A DNA stretch of 64,000 nt from Leptolyngbya sp. FACHB-321 (lineage in GTDB: Bacteria; Cyanobacteriota; Cyanobacteriia; Leptolyngbyales; Leptolyngbyaceae): positions 1 through 64,000 of the forward strand of contig NZ_JACJPI010000084.1 in the NCBI RefSeq assembly GCF_014695975.1, in the 5' to 3' direction. The notes beneath the pieces are model-generated. The model was given only the letters and a program-made list of their open reading frames with translations, searched no databases and was not told the DNA's origin. Numbering within the stretch: position 1 is the stretch's first letter; every line of letters begins with the position of its first letter. Position numbers and translations under genes: made by a program. Below are positions 44,221-54,286 of this stretch, piece after piece.

Positions 44221-45390
44221 ATGGCTATTAACCTTTTTGATGTAGATGCTTACCGTGCTGCCAATACAGATTTAGGCGCAGCAGGTTTAACTACCGATGA
44301 GCAATTGACCCAACACTTTCAAAACTTTGGGGTCAATGAAGGACGGTTCTTTTCCTTCTTTGCCAACCTGAGCGTCTATCGCTCTAGCAACCCTGACTTG
44401 GTGGCCGCAGGCTTAACAAGTAATCAACAGCTGCTTGGTCATCTACAGAATTTTGGTGTCGCTGAGGGTCGGCGCTTCTCTCAATATGTTGACATTGACT
44501 TTTATAGGAACCTCAACGGGGATGTTAACCAGGCTTATGGAGGAAATCGAGAGCTAATACTGGAGCACTTAAGCATCTTTGGTATCGAGGAAGGACGTTG
44601 GTTCTCCCCTTTTATGGGTACTAATGACAATATTGCTGACAATGTTAGTACTGTCGCAGGTTTAGATTATTACTTGTTTGCTAATAGTGATGTCTACAAC
44701 GCAGTGAATGGCAGTCGGCTTGGCGCACTAGTACATTTAGAGCTTTACGGGATTAATGAGTCCCGTAGCTTCTCACCGTTTGTCGATGTTGGCTACTACT
44801 TGGCAAACAATGCGGACGTCAATCAAGCCTTTAACGGTAATCAAGCGGCAGCTTTTGCCCACCTGGTAAGTTTTGGCGTGGATGAAGGACGATCCTTCTC
44901 TCCCGCCTTTAACGCTAGCGCTTACCCCATTGCGAACCCCGACTTAGCTAGCGCTGGCATTAGCACGAACCGTCAGCGTTTTGAGCACTGGGTAACTTAC
45001 GGTTTAAGTGACCGCCGTTCCGCTACAGCGGATCCTGGCAACACATTGGGCACTGCTCTGAGTCTGGGTTCTCCTAGCTCAGGATTCACTTACTTTCACA
45101 ACTTCATTAGTGGTAGTGATACAAACGACTACTACCGCTTTACACTGACGACGACTCGTTACGTTTCTGTTGATCTGTTTGGTTTAAGTAATGATCTAGA
45201 TATTGCCTTGCGTAGTTCTAATGGGAGCTTGATTCAAGAGTCTACATTTAGTGGTAATGCGGCTGATTCAATCACTTTCAATAATTTAAGTGCTGGCACC
45301 TATTACGTTCAAGTTTTTCCAGGCGTTAATGGTGCCTCTAGCGGCTACGATCTATTCTTAACTTTCTTGGATTTTCTTGGATCTATTTGA
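44221..45390 (+). CDS. Secreted-type protein with six FG-x-EGR repeats and a PPC domain
   Basis: A 389-residue protein. The ATG at 44221 gives MAINLFDVDAYRAANTD, starting directly with the first repeat. Six units of about 42 residues follow the pattern Y-x-x-x-N-x-D-L/V-x-x-A ... HL-x-x-FG-V-x-EGR-x-FS, the last one degenerate. From about residue 290 comes a bacterial pre-peptidase C-terminal (PPC) beta domain (DTNDYYRFTLT, GTYYVQVFPG). PPC domains occur in exported proteins, yet no signal peptide is present. Export by a type I system or an unusual route is possible. Function unknown. Confidence 0.82.
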   Translation: MAINLFDVDAYRAANTDLGAAGLTTDEQLTQHFQNFGVNEGRFFSFFANLSVYRSSNPDLVAAGLTSNQQLLGHLQNFGVAEGRRFSQYVDIDFYRNLNGDVNQAYGGNRELILEHLSIFGIEEGRWFSPFMGTNDNIADNVSTVAGLDYYLFANSDVYNAVNGSRLGALVHLELYGINESRSFSPFVDVGYYLANNADVNQAFNGNQAAAFAHLVSFGVDEGRSFSPAFNASAYPIANPDLASAGISTNRQRFEHWVTYGLSDRRSATADPGNTLGTALSLGSPSSGFTYFHNFISGSDTNDYYRFTLTTTRYVSVDLFGLSNDLDIALRSSNGSLIQESTFSGNAADSITFNNLSAGTYYVQVFPGVNGASSGYDLFLTFLDFLGSI

Positions 45391-45726
45391 TTCACTGCCA
45401 CACTTGAGACGTTTGGTATCACTACCTCTAGCAACGATCAAGCGATCGCTCCATTAATGAATGATCGCTTGATCACACTGACCAAAAGTTGCAAACTCTT
45501 GCGCCTAATTCTATAGCTGCCGCCTTAAACATAAGGACATTGGGAGCAAGGGGGGGTGGGCTTTGCCCTTAGCCAGCTTTCGACGTGAGCGCTTAAGCCG
45601 AAGAGGGTTTCACCCCCTGCACCCCGTCCTCACCAAATTGACTACGGCTATAATAATTAATCGTTGGTGTGTAGTACCAATGGACTAGAGACGGGCAGAG
45701 GCTGCTGAGTCAGCTCGATCGCTATA
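45391..45726. other. Spacer with a perfect 12-bp hairpin
   Basis: GATCAAGCGATC (45436-45447) and GATCGCTTGATC (45463-45474) form a perfect stem between two convergent genes, each arm overlapping a HIP1-like site. A G-rich stretch (GGGGGGGTGGG) near 45549-45560 follows. Nothing coding. Confidence 0.55.
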
Positions 45727-47118
45727 CTAGGCACGGGCTACCCCATCTTGCCGTGCTGCCTGTTGTACAGCCGCAGAAACCGCCGTTGCTACACGCTCAT
45801 CAAAGACCGAGGGAATAATGAATTCGTGACTGAGGTCAGAGGGCTTAATTAAGGATGCGATCGCCTGTGCGGCTTCTAAATACATAGTGATTGTAAAGGT
45901 GGAGGCACGGCAATCTAACGCACCCCGAAACACACCTGGAAACGCCAGCACGTTGTTGATTTGATTAGGATAGTCGCTGCGACCCGTTGCCATGATGGCG
46001 ACATCCTGCTTAACCAGTTCAGGCTGAATTTCGGGGATAGGGTTTGCCATTGCAAAGACGATCGGGTCTTTTGCCATCGAGCGCACCATTGCTGGTGTAA
46101 CAACACCGGGAGCGCTTACGCCTAAGAAAACATCGCTATCTTTCATCGCGTCTGCCAAGTTGCCGCTTTTTTCAACCGCAAAGTCTTGCTTTTGCGCTGT
46201 CAGATCAGCGCGATCGAGAGACAAAATACCTCTAGAGTCGCACATGACGATATGCTCCGCGCCAGCTTTACGGAGAAGACGAGCGATTGCCACCCCAGCG
46301 GCTCCAGCACCATTAATCACAATGCGGACATCCGTCATAGACTTATGTACTAGCTTCAGCGCATTGATGAGCGCTGCCAGGGTAACAATTGCCGTCCCGT
46401 GCTGATCGTCATGGAACACAGGAATATCCAGTTCGCGTTGCAAACGGGCTTCGATTTCAAAGCAGCGAGGAGCAGCAATATCCTCCAGGTTGATGCCACC
46501 GAAAACAGGCGCAATATTTTTTACCGTTTCGACGATCGCATCGGTGTCTTGCGTCGCCAAACAGATGGGGAAGGCATCTAATCCACCAAATTCTTTGAAC
46601 AGCATGGCTTTACCCTCCATAACAGGCATTGCCGCTTCGGGACCAAGATTGCCTAAGCCCAGAACAGCGCTGCCATCCGTGACGATCGCTACAGTATTTT
46701 GCTTGATCGTCAGAGTATGTACCTGTTCTGGATCTTCAGCGATCGCCGTACAAATTCGTCCGACTCCTGGTGTGTAAGCCATTGCTAGATCTTGCTGCCC
46801 CCGCAGTGGAATGCGGCTCTCCACGGTGATTTTGCCGCCCCGGTGCAAATCAAAGGTACGATCGTACACATTCAGCACCTTAATGTCGGGTAGTGCTTTA
46901 ACTGCGGCGACGATCGTCTCTGCATGTTCGGTGCTAGCAGCGTCAATAGTAATATCTCGCAGTGAAAGCTGGCGCGTCTGCTCAATCAGATCAATCTGAC
47001 CCATGTTGCCGCCCAGGCTAGATACTGCCATGGTCACCGATGCCAACATACCTGGTCGGTTTGGCACCTGAAAGCGGATAGTAAGGCTAAAACTGGGATT
47101 AGGAGTAAGGTTGGTCAT
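45727..47118 (-). CDS. NAD(P)-dependent malic enzyme with N-terminal ACT domain
   Basis: A 463-residue enzyme. Residues about 8-88 form an ACT-like regulatory domain (IRFQVPNRPGMLASVTMAV). The malic core follows with YTPGVGRICTAIAE, VTDGSAVLGLGNLGP, the metal-binding DDQHGTAIV and the Rossmann motif VINGAGAAGVAIARLL. It decarboxylates malate to pyruvate. The ACT domain suggests control by a small ligand, perhaps an amino acid. It diverges from the SRPBCC gene. Confidence 0.95.
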   Translation of the reverse strand: MTNLTPNPSFSLTIRFQVPNRPGMLASVTMAVSSLGGNMGQIDLIEQTRQLSLRDITIDAASTEHAETIVAAVKALPDIKVLNVYDRTFDLHRGGKITVESRIPLRGQQDLAMAYTPGVGRICTAIAEDPEQVHTLTIKQNTVAIVTDGSAVLGLGNLGPEAAMPVMEGKAMLFKEFGGLDAFPICLATQDTDAIVETVKNIAPVFGGINLEDIAAPRCFEIEARLQRELDIPVFHDDQHGTAIVTLAALINALKLVHKSMTDVRIVINGAGAAGVAIARLLRKAGAEHIVMCDSRGILSLDRADLTAQKQDFAVEKSGNLADAMKDSDVFLGVSAPGVVTPAMVRSMAKDPIVFAMANPIPEIQPELVKQDVAIMATGRSDYPNQINNVLAFPGVFRGALDCRASTFTITMYLEAAQAIASLIKPSDLSHEFIIPSVFDERVATAVSAAVQQAARQDGVARA

Positions 47119-47283
47119 GGGCGTGTGGGTATTGTAGATTGTCGCCTTGAGATTAGCTTAATTAACGTCGAGTCGAAAGGTAAAGCCCGCAAAAGCGTTC
47201 CTAGCTTAAAGGAATGTTTGACCCGCAATTGTACCAAGTCACACCAACTGCCTGGATGTGATTCCTGTGAAGTGTTATTCACT

Positions 47284-47751
47284 ATGCCCAGTCTCTACGC
47301 TGAAATTGAAATCAATGCCTCCCGGCGCAGGGTTTGGCAAGCATTATGGCGCAAAGAACAATGGCTGTACTGGAATACGTTTCTCTATGACTGCGACTCA
47401 AACCAAACATTTGAGCAAGGGCAGGAGGTTTCCCTCTCGCTGCGACGGAGACCGGGCGATGAAGAAACTGAGTTTCAACCACGCATCACGCTGGTACAAC
47501 CAGAGGTTTGCCTGAAGTGGGTTTCATCCATTCCTGGGTTTGCCAATGAGCATATCTTTCAGCTTCAGGAAACAGGACGCGATCGCACTAAATACATTCA
47601 TCAGGAAAATTTCTCAGGGCTGCTCACACGAGTTTTCTATCCCTTTATTCGTCAGGACGAGCAACAAGGCATCCGCCGTATGGCACGGGAGCTAAAACGC
47701 TATGCAGAATCTCCATCCAGTGCTTCGTTTAATGCGTTTAGGAAAGGATAA
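47284..47751 (+). CDS. SRPBCC/START-like protein
   Basis: A 155-residue single-domain protein of the Bet v1-like fold: the N-terminal AEIEINASRRRVWQALWR and W..W.T region, a central KYIHQENF strand and the C-terminal helix EQQGIRRMARELKRYAES. The ATG at 47284 gives the family-like start; the frame is open for 53 codons upstream without family character. Such proteins bind hydrophobic ligands in a deep cavity; the ligand is unknown. Confidence 0.85.
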   Translation: MPSLYAEIEINASRRRVWQALWRKEQWLYWNTFLYDCDSNQTFEQGQEVSLSLRRRPGDEETEFQPRITLVQPEVCLKWVSSIPGFANEHIFQLQETGRDRTKYIHQENFSGLLTRVFYPFIRQDEQQGIRRMARELKRYAESPSSASFNAFRKG

Positions 47752-48113
47752 AAACGATGTTTTGCTTTCGACCCAAGCTGAAGCCGAAGGGATTTTAAGT
47801 TGAGTCGTTCCGATCCCGGTGCTCCAATTCGCAATCGCCCATCGCAATGCTGTCTTTCTGCCCTTAAGCACAGTACGATCGAGACATGCAATAGAGCTAG
47901 AAGATAACTTTTGCTAATCGAATGCTGGGAAAACCTTAATCATTCGCGTGTCAGGCAGTAGGATCACTTGCCATAAGCTTGATACAGAGGTGTTTGATGA
48001 ACCTCAACCGATGACATTTGCTGCCAGAAGTAACAAAAAAGGCAGAAAACAATTGTCGGTTTCTTCACAATTTGTTACAACTTAGTGAGACAACCTTCGG
48101 GACTAAAGATCGC
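47752..48113. other. Intergenic, no gene seen
   Basis: About 362 bases between the SRPBCC and DUF2993 genes. The downstream frame is open from about 48018, but that part lacks family character. No hairpin or repeat stands out. Confidence 0.5.
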
Positions 48114-48899
48114 ATGATTGGTGGCTTTACTGCACCCCCTACTGGTACTGACTTTGGTGAGCGTATGCTCAACAAGGTCGTCAGCCAATCGATTCGCCAT
48201 CTGTTCTCCCAAAGCGAGTCAGTGGACGTTTCGATTCGATGTTCGCCTTCTAGCAAGCTGCTGCAAGGGAGCATTGATAACTTTAAGATGAACGGGCGTT
48301 CCCTCGTTATCCGAAAAGATTTTTGGGTTAAGGAAATGTCGTTTGAAACGGATGCCGTTTCGATCGACTTTAGCTCTGTTTTGGGTGGCAAGATTCGGTT
48401 GAGGCAGCCGACTCAGGCGATCGCTCAAGTCGTACTGACTGAAGAGGGCATTAACCATGCCTTTTCGTCTGAGTTAGTTAAAAAACGGCTTTTGAACGTT
48501 GACACGCCTGAGCTGACAAACCTCTCCGGTGGTGAACCTGTTTCGTTTACAGATGTCAACCTGCAACTGTTGCCAGACAGCAAGATTCAGATTTTTGCTA
48601 AAACTGAACTACCTAATGGCACTGTGCCAATTAGCCTTACGGCAACGTTAGCAGTTGAACGCCGCCGCCGCATCTCGTTCCAGCAGCCACAGTTTAACGA
48701 AGCTGTTGTGCCCGAAGAACTGAGAGGTATTTCACGCGTCATGACGATGGCATTCGCCGAAATTCTCGACAATATGGTGGATCTTGATCGTTTTGATTTG
48801 GATGGCGTAACGATGCGGATTAATCGTCTAGAGACTCAAGGCAAGACGCTGGTTTTTAGCGGCTATGCCCAAATTGAGCATTTTCCTGGTAATGGGTAG
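48114..48899 (+). CDS. DUF2993 (LmeA-like) protein
   Basis: A 261-residue protein of the DUF2993 type, with the typical ERMLNKVVSQSIRHLF opening, VDVSIRCSPSSKLLQGSID, FETDAVSIDFSSVL and a final LDGVTMRINRLE...GYAQIEHFP. The family has a BPI/SMP-like lipid-binding fold; actinobacterial LmeA binds phosphoinositides. No signal peptide is evident. The ATG at 48114 is chosen over a TTG at 48018 because the family region starts shortly after. Confidence 0.85.
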   Translation: MIGGFTAPPTGTDFGERMLNKVVSQSIRHLFSQSESVDVSIRCSPSSKLLQGSIDNFKMNGRSLVIRKDFWVKEMSFETDAVSIDFSSVLGGKIRLRQPTQAIAQVVLTEEGINHAFSSELVKKRLLNVDTPELTNLSGGEPVSFTDVNLQLLPDSKIQIFAKTELPNGTVPISLTATLAVERRRRISFQQPQFNEAVVPEELRGISRVMTMAFAEILDNMVDLDRFDLDGVTMRINRLETQGKTLVFSGYAQIEHFPGNG

Positions 48900-48910
48900 T
48901 TGCAGCAATT

Positions 48911-48939
48911 AAATCGGTAAGTATAGTGCTTGCCGATTT
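48911..48939 (+). terminator. Hairpin after the DUF2993 gene
   Basis: AAATCGGTAAG and CTTGCCGATTT form an 11-pair stem with one G-U and a 7-base loop, 12 bases after the stop. Only three T bases close it, so termination would be moderate. Confidence 0.55.
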
Positions 48940-49033
48940 GTGCAGCTATGTAATGGTAATAAATATGGTTACGGCATGTAGAAACGGCTGTAAAGTATCT
49001 CCTTCGTCGGCACTTACCTTGACTTAGGCTACT

Positions 49034-49489
49034 TTAGTAGGCTATTTCGGCGATCCAAGAGATTGCCACCCCCAGAATTAAGCCAGCAATGACCTGAACA
49101 GGCGTATGACCCAGCAACTCTTTCAGGCGGGCTTCGTTAAACTGCTGGTCTTCCTGAAAGAATTCATCAATGATCTGGTTAAGAATGCGTGCTTGCTTGC
49201 CAGCCGCTTGTCGTACACCAGCCGCGTCATACATAACAATGACGGCGAAAATAACCGCGATCGCAAACTCTGAGCTTGCCCAGCCAGAGGTTTGACCGAC
49301 CCCCGTAGCCAGTGCCGCTACGAGCGCAGAGTGAGCACTTGGCATACCGCCCGTTTCAACCAGCACTCGCAAATTAACTTTGTGCTGTTTGGCTAACTCG
49401 ATCACAAGCTTCATTGCCTGAGCAACCAAACAGGCAATTAGTGAAACTAGCAGTACCTGGTTGTGGATAATATCGCCAAAGTGCTGCAT
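49034..49489 (-). CDS. Divergent PAP2 family (DUF212) membrane protein
   Basis: A 151-residue membrane protein with ETGGMPSAHSALVAAL, MYDAAGVRQAAGKQA and LLGHTPVQVIAG, the three conserved blocks of the DUF212/YuiD family, related to phosphatidic-acid phosphatases. About four membrane helices are present. It lies 89 bases downstream of crtE, and a phosphatase acting on prenyl or lipid phosphates would fit that neighbour, but this is inference. Confidence 0.92.
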   Translation of the reverse strand: MQHFGDIIHNQVLLVSLIACLVAQAMKLVIELAKQHKVNLRVLVETGGMPSAHSALVAALATGVGQTSGWASSEFAIAVIFAVIVMYDAAGVRQAAGKQARILNQIIDEFFQEDQQFNEARLKELLGHTPVQVIAGLILGVAISWIAEIAY

Positions 49490-49578
49490 ATGTTTTGCGT
49501 TAGAGGAAAAATAAAGAATAAGGAGAGAAGGCTAAAGGTGAAAGAAGCGCGTTCATCTTGTAGCCATTAACGTTCCAA

Positions 49579-50505
49579 TTAGTGGGTGCGCGCCGTGATA
49601 AAGTCCGCGATCGCAATCAGTGGCTTGGCACGATCGCCAAAGCCAGCCAATTCTGCCTTGGCTTTCTGTACCAGCACCTGTGCTTGCTGTTTGGACTCCT
49701 CTAAACCCCAGACGCTAGGATAGGTTGCCTTTTGCGCCCGCAGGTCTTTACCAGCCGTTTTACCAAGTTCTTCCTGGGTTGCCGTGATGTCCAAAACATC
49801 ATCCACGATTTGAAACGCCAAACCAATATGTTGGGCATAGTGGGTCAGGCGCTGCAAGTCAGCATCACTCACGCCTGCCAAAATACTTCCTGATGTCACT
49901 GAGGCTTCCAGCAGAGCGGCTGTCTTATGGTTATGGATAAAGTTGAGCGTTTCCAGGCATACTTCAGTCTTGCCTTCTGATTCCAGATCGACGACTTGCC
50001 CACCAACGAGACCCGCTGCCCCTACGGCTCGACCCAAAATGGCGACAATCCGTAGGAGGCGATCGTAAGGCACATCTTTTGTCTCGATCGCAACGTGTTC
50101 AAAGGCATAAGCAAGCAAGCCATCGCCTGCCAGGATCGCAATATCCTCGCCGTAGACCTTATGGTTAGTCAGCTTGCCGCGACGATAGTCGTCATTGTCC
50201 ATTGCGGGTAGGTCGTCATGGATCAAGGACATGGTGTGAATCATTTCCAACGCGCAGGCAGTCGGCATTGCCATCTCGATCGTGCCACCAATCAGTTCAC
50301 AGGTTGCCAGACAGAGAATCGGTCGTAGCCGTTTGCCGCCCGCTAAAAGCGAGTAGCGCATCGCTTCATAAATTTTCTCTGGATAAATAACTGGGAGGGA
50401 ACGATCGAGCGCTGCTTCTACAAGCGTTTGCCGTTCTTGTAGATAGGCTGCCAGATCAAAATGGCGTTCCTTTTGGGACATCTGCCGTTTGTCCGATAAA
50501 ACCAT
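49579..50505 (-). CDS. crtE: Geranylgeranyl diphosphate synthase
   Basis: A 308-residue trans-prenyltransferase with the first Asp-rich motif DDLPAMDND, the second [21 protein letters not shown] and [16 protein letters not shown]. It condenses isopentenyl units to C20 diphosphate for carotenoids, chlorophyll phytyl and quinone side chains. The chain-length region before DDLPAMD ([12 protein letters not shown]) suits the bacterial FPP/GGPP group. It follows folD on the same strand after about 207 bases. Confidence 0.94.
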   Translation of the reverse strand: MVLSDKRQMSQKERHFDLAAYLQERQTLVEAALDRSLPVIYPEKIYEAMRYSLLAGGKRLRPILCLATCELIGGTIEMAMPTACALEMIHTMSLIHDDLPAMDNDDYRRGKLTNHKVYGEDIAILAGDGLLAYAFEHVAIETKDVPYDRLLRIVAILGRAVGAAGLVGGQVVDLESEGKTEVCLETLNFIHNHKTAALLEASVTSGSILAGVSDADLQRLTHYAQHIGLAFQIVDDVLDITATQEELGKTAGKDLRAQKATYPSVWGLEESKQQAQVLVQKAKAELAGFGDRAKPLIAIADFITARTH

Positions 50506-50712
50506 TTTTCTATCTCTCCCCCCATTCTCACTTCAGTTACAACACAAGCACACGGATTGATCGCTTTTCAATCATTTTTGTCCCTCAATCATTCTACGGA
50601 GGTTTCTGCACGCATGAGCCATTGACTAACAGACTGTTGCAACAGTACACCAGCAACGGCAGCTGATGACCGCTACCTAAAGTGGCAGCTGGCACTAACA
50701 TACAGCCCTTTT

Positions 50713-51579
50713 TTACCGCTCACGATAGCTTAGTACTGTATTTTGCAGCAGCATAGCAACCGTCATGGGACCGATCCCGCCCGGTACTGGTGTAATCATT
50801 TTCGCGATCGGCTGCACAGAAGCAAAATCTACATCCCCGACCAGTCGGGCTTTACCTGTAGCATCCGTGACTCGGTTCATGCCAACATCGACCACGATCG
50901 CTCCCGGTTTAACCATTTCAGCCGTAATTAAGGCTGGGCGACCCACGGCAACCACGAGGACATCAGCCGTCCGGGCGATCGCGCCTAAATCAGGCGTACG
51001 TGAATGGGCGATCGTGACAGTAGCATCCGCTTCTAACAGCATTAATGCCTGCGGTTTACCCACTAGAATGCTCCGCCCAATGACGACTGCCTGTTGCCCC
51101 TTCAAATTCACCTTGTAAGCCTCTAACAGACGCATCACCCCAGCGGGCGTACAGCTACGCAAGCCAGGTTCACCCCGTACTAAGCGCCCTAAATTCACTG
51201 GATGTAGCCCATCGGCATCTTTAGAAGGTTCAATTTGGTTCAGCAACGCGACCGCATCCAGATGGTCGGGCAAAGGAAGCTGTACAAGGATGCCATCCAC
51301 CCGATCGTCACGGTTAAGCGTTGCGATCGCCTGCTCCAACTCAACTTGGGTCGCTGTGGCTGGAAAATGCTGACCAAAGGAGGCAATACCAACATTGGCG
51401 CAAGCTCGCTCTTTATTGCGGACATACGCCGCACTAGCAGGATTATCACCCACCATTAGCACTGCCAAACCGGGGGGTCTTCCCATGTGCACTTGTAAAA
51501 CCTGAACCTGCTGCATCAGCTCGGTTTGCAGGCTGTTAGCCAAGGCTTTACCATCAAGCAATTGGGCAGTAGAAGACAT
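50713..51579 (-). CDS. folD: Methylene-THF dehydrogenase/cyclohydrolase
   Basis: A 288-residue bifunctional enzyme with [20 protein letters not shown] (read in parts; Y and K are catalytic), [31 protein letters not shown] and [15 protein letters not shown]. It interconverts methylene- and formyl-tetrahydrofolate for one-carbon supply. Length and motif order are normal. crtE and the DUF212 gene follow on the same strand. Confidence 0.97.
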   Translation of the reverse strand: MSSTAQLLDGKALANSLQTELMQQVQVLQVHMGRPPGLAVLMVGDNPASAAYVRNKERACANVGIASFGQHFPATATQVELEQAIATLNRDDRVDGILVQLPLPDHLDAVALLNQIEPSKDADGLHPVNLGRLVRGEPGLRSCTPAGVMRLLEAYKVNLKGQQAVVIGRSILVGKPQALMLLEADATVTIAHSRTPDLGAIARTADVLVVAVGRPALITAEMVKPGAIVVDVGMNRVTDATGKARLVGDVDFASVQPIAKMITPVPGGIGPMTVAMLLQNTVLSYRER

Positions 51580-51727
51580 ACGTCAAACTTAAGACAGCGA
51601 TCGCTGTTGTACGAGTGGTCAAAGGCTGGTCAAATACCATAAGACTGTGTTAACACAGCGTTAGGCTGTCCACCAGTTTCGCAGATCCAGCGTCCTTTTT
51701 CGTCAAACCCTGGAGGTTAGAAGTGCG

Positions 51728-52201
51728 ATGGCTTTTTTAAAGGCTCAATTATTAAATGTTCAAAGCAAGGGGACGATCGCTTTTCTGTGCGTGAGCCTCG
51801 TCGGGTGCACATCTCTCAGTTGGTCAAAAACGGAGAGCAGTGGCGTTCAACCTGTGAACATGTCACTTAGCACAGTGACCATTGCCGACATCAAGCAAAC
51901 TTCAGCCAACACGATCGCCCAGACTAAAAGTGTCCAACTGAAGGGTCGAGTCAGCAACCATGCTCCCCTGCTGGGCAAAAGTGCGTACGAGCTTCAGGAC
52001 ACGACAGGCAGTATCTGGGTGATTGCCACTGAACCGATCCCCGGCACAGGCGATGAGGTTGTTATTCAAGGCAAGCTACTCTACCAAAGCATTCCACTTA
52101 ATGGCAAAGAACAAGGCGATTCCTATATCGAGCAACAGCAACTACTTCAGCGATCGCCAGCAGTGAAAAGCGATCGTGGGGGGATGAGGAATAAGGGATG
52201 A
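51728..52201 (+). CDS. Lipoprotein, possible OB fold
   Basis: A 157-residue protein with an N-terminal hydrophobic stretch ending in a lipobox (VSLVGC, Cys near residue 27). The later part ([57 protein letters not shown]) has the strand pattern of an OB fold of the YgiW/tRNA-anticodon type. GGAGG precedes the ATG by nine bases. The stop overlaps the next start (ATGA), coupling it to a Nudix hydrolase. Confidence 0.8.
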   Translation: MAFLKAQLLNVQSKGTIAFLCVSLVGCTSLSWSKTESSGVQPVNMSLSTVTIADIKQTSANTIAQTKSVQLKGRVSNHAPLLGKSAYELQDTTGSIWVIATEPIPGTGDEVVIQGKLLYQSIPLNGKEQGDSYIEQQQLLQRSPAVKSDRGGMRNKG

Positions 52202-52677
52202 GCCAGGATCAACGGCATAGGGTTGCGATCGCAATCCTGCATCAGAATGACAATTTTTTGCTACAGCTTCGTGATGACATTCCTGGTATTTTTTACCCCG
52301 GTCATTGGGCACTGTTTGGCGGACACATTGAACCAGGTGAAAGCCCTGATGCTGCGATCCGGCGAGAGTTGCTAGAAGAAATTGGCTATGCACCCACTAC
52401 CCTGACTCAGTTTGACCTGTATGAAGATACGCAGGTTGTTCGCTATGTTTACCAGGGAGAACTGGGTGTCGCTCAAAGCCAGCTTGTGCTCAATGAAGGA
52501 TGGGATATGGCGTTAGCGACTCCTGAAGAGATTGGGCGAGGCGATCGCTATTCAGAGCAAGCAAAGCAGGTGCGTCCCCTAGGCAAACCCCATCAGCGCA
52601 TCTTGCTAGACTTTATCAAACACACCAGCACTCAACACACCTGCATGGGACGCAATGGCAGCGAGGGCACTGGCTAA
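52198..52677 (+). CDS. Nudix hydrolase
   Basis: A 159-residue protein with a complete Nudix box: [24 protein letters not shown] (G-x5-E-x7-REUxEExGU, read in parts) near residues 42-65. It hydrolyses a nucleoside diphosphate linked to another moiety; the substrate is open. It overlaps the lipoprotein gene by four bases, an odd pairing of a periplasmic and a cytoplasmic protein. Confidence 0.92.
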   Translation: MSQDQRHRVAIAILHQNDNFLLQLRDDIPGIFYPGHWALFGGHIEPGESPDAAIRRELLEEIGYAPTTLTQFDLYEDTQVVRYVYQGELGVAQSQLVLNEGWDMALATPEEIGRGDRYSEQAKQVRPLGKPHQRILLDFIKHTSTQHTCMGRNGSEGTG

Positions 52678-53161
52678 GGTATTCCTATTAAAGCTGTCAG
52701 ACGCTGGTCGCCAAAGGACATATGGTATTGCAGTCTGACACGCCATCGTGAAGCCTTCTTCACGGCTGAGTTTTGCCTACTGCGAGATTGCCCCTGAGCG
52801 CAGCAAGACAAGCATGACGGTTCGCTGCCAGTAAAGATGGGCATTCTTAAGAAATAGTAGCGATCGCAAACTGCCGTAACATTTCTTTGTTAAAGGCGTC
52901 TGGTTTTAAAAAGCAAGACTCTCCAGAGAGTTGATTGCCAAGCTATAAAACTACGCTAGCAAAATAATTGCTTCTGCTAGCCTTGCGAAACTGATCGCCA
53001 TCTACGTGTATCACTTTTTGAGAGTGTAGATTTATACTTAACGATTCGGGGTACTGCTCCCTTCTGCTAGATGGTCTATGATCTATGCCTTTAGCAATGG
53101 AAATCCCAGTACCCTAGTGGAGTAATGAACCCGATTTCCCAACTAGGCTGCTAAAACGCCA
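52678..53161. other. Intergenic with a short hairpin
   Basis: About 484 bases. CGTGAAG (52747-52753), loop CCTT, and CTTCACG (52758-52764) form a small perfect hairpin without a T-run. Nothing coding is recognised. Confidence 0.5.
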
Positions 53162-54172
53162 ATGGACGCTTCGATTCTATTAGTCGGAGGTGATGACTTT
53201 CTAGCAACACTTCTAGTTCGTATCCGTAACTTGGTGAGTTGTACAGTAGAGGTCGCACCCAGCCCTAACGAGGCTATGCCACTGATCCAGGCGCAGCAGC
53301 CAGATCTGGTTATTCTTCAAGGGAATCAGACGGTGAGCCTGGAGCTTTGCCGCCAAATTAAGGAGCAAACCCGCCTTGCCTGGATCTATTGCCTACTATT
53401 GGATCTCCCTACATCAAAGCTGGCAGAGGCATGGCAAGATGACTTTTGGATCATGAAGTGTCGCGCTGAAGCGCTGGAAAATGGTGCAGATGCTTATCTC
53501 TGGCTTCCCCAAAGCGATGCCAATGGTGCAGCCCTGCCAAAGGATACGGTCATGCAGCAAGACCGTCTTTTAAGCGCTCAGATTGCTTCTGGGCTGCGTA
53601 TGGTGAAGAACCACCGCGAGTTGATGCGTACCAACGATATTTTGTCGGCGATCGCCCTTTCAGACCCGCTTACCGAACTCAATAACCGTCGTGCCCTTGA
53701 TTGGGAACTACCCCGTCAAGTACAGAACTCGCGTTCGCGTTCGGAGCAAATGAGCGTACTTATGCTGGACGTAGACTATTTCAAAAACATCAACGATACC
53801 TACGGGCATCCGATCGGCGATCGCGCCCTACAGTTGATCTCAGGTCGCCTACGACATAACTTGCGGTTTCGCGATACGCTCTTTCGCTACGGTGGCGAAG
53901 AGTTTGTCATTCTCTTGAGCGGTACAGATGCACAAGAAGCCTTACTGGTTGGTCGTCGCCTCTGTCGGCTCATCGGCGATCAACCGTTTGCAGTCAATGA
54001 TGACCTTAACCTTGAGATGACCATCAGCGCTGGTGTTGCTTCTCTGAATGATAGTGATGACTCGAAGGGTGCTAGCCTCTTGCAGCGCGCTGACCAAAAC
54101 TTGCTAAGGGCAAAAGCAGCGGGACGCAATCGAGTAATTGGGGGGCAGGAGGGGCTAAAGGATAAGGGCTGA
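53162..54172 (+). CDS. Diguanylate cyclase with degenerate receiver domain
   Basis: A 336-residue protein. Residues 1-125 have the receiver fold, but the phosphoacceptor Asp is replaced (VILQGN, Gln53), although the acidic pair D11-D12 remains. An insertion of about 17 residues follows IYCLLLD. The GGDEF domain is canonical: DVDYFKNINDTYGH, the active RYGGEEF (244-248) and an intact inhibitory RxxD site (R235-D238). It should make cyclic di-GMP, with product inhibition. The receiver probably responds to something other than phosphate. It is transcribed alone. Confidence 0.93.
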   Translation: MDASILLVGGDDFLATLLVRIRNLVSCTVEVAPSPNEAMPLIQAQQPDLVILQGNQTVSLELCRQIKEQTRLAWIYCLLLDLPTSKLAEAWQDDFWIMKCRAEALENGADAYLWLPQSDANGAALPKDTVMQQDRLLSAQIASGLRMVKNHRELMRTNDILSAIALSDPLTELNNRRALDWELPRQVQNSRSRSEQMSVLMLDVDYFKNINDTYGHPIGDRALQLISGRLRHNLRFRDTLFRYGGEEFVILLSGTDAQEALLVGRRLCRLIGDQPFAVNDDLNLEMTISAGVASLNDSDDSKGASLLQRADQNLLRAKAAGRNRVIGGQEGLKDKG

Positions 54173-54195
54173 AAGCTGAAAGCTGAAGGCTAAGT
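54165..54195. repeat. GCTGAAA tandem repeat after the GGDEF gene
   Basis: GGGCTGAAAGCTGAAAGCTGAAGG, overlapping the last codons of the cyclase gene. A member of the same word family as the repeats in dnaX and the cobL spacer. Confidence 0.7.
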
Positions 54196-54286
54196 TGGGT
54201 TTGCTTCTTGACACCACTGGTTGCTAACCACTGATCCCTAGTTCCAAGACCGAGTTATCCTGGAAGTCTGCTTACTGTGGTTGTTT

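Noticed and set aside
47860-48020. Search for a tRNA or other stable RNA in the larger spacers.
   Set aside because: No T-loop (GGTTCGAAT-like) or acceptor pairing was found here or in the other spacers by eye; a covariance search would be needed to exclude them.
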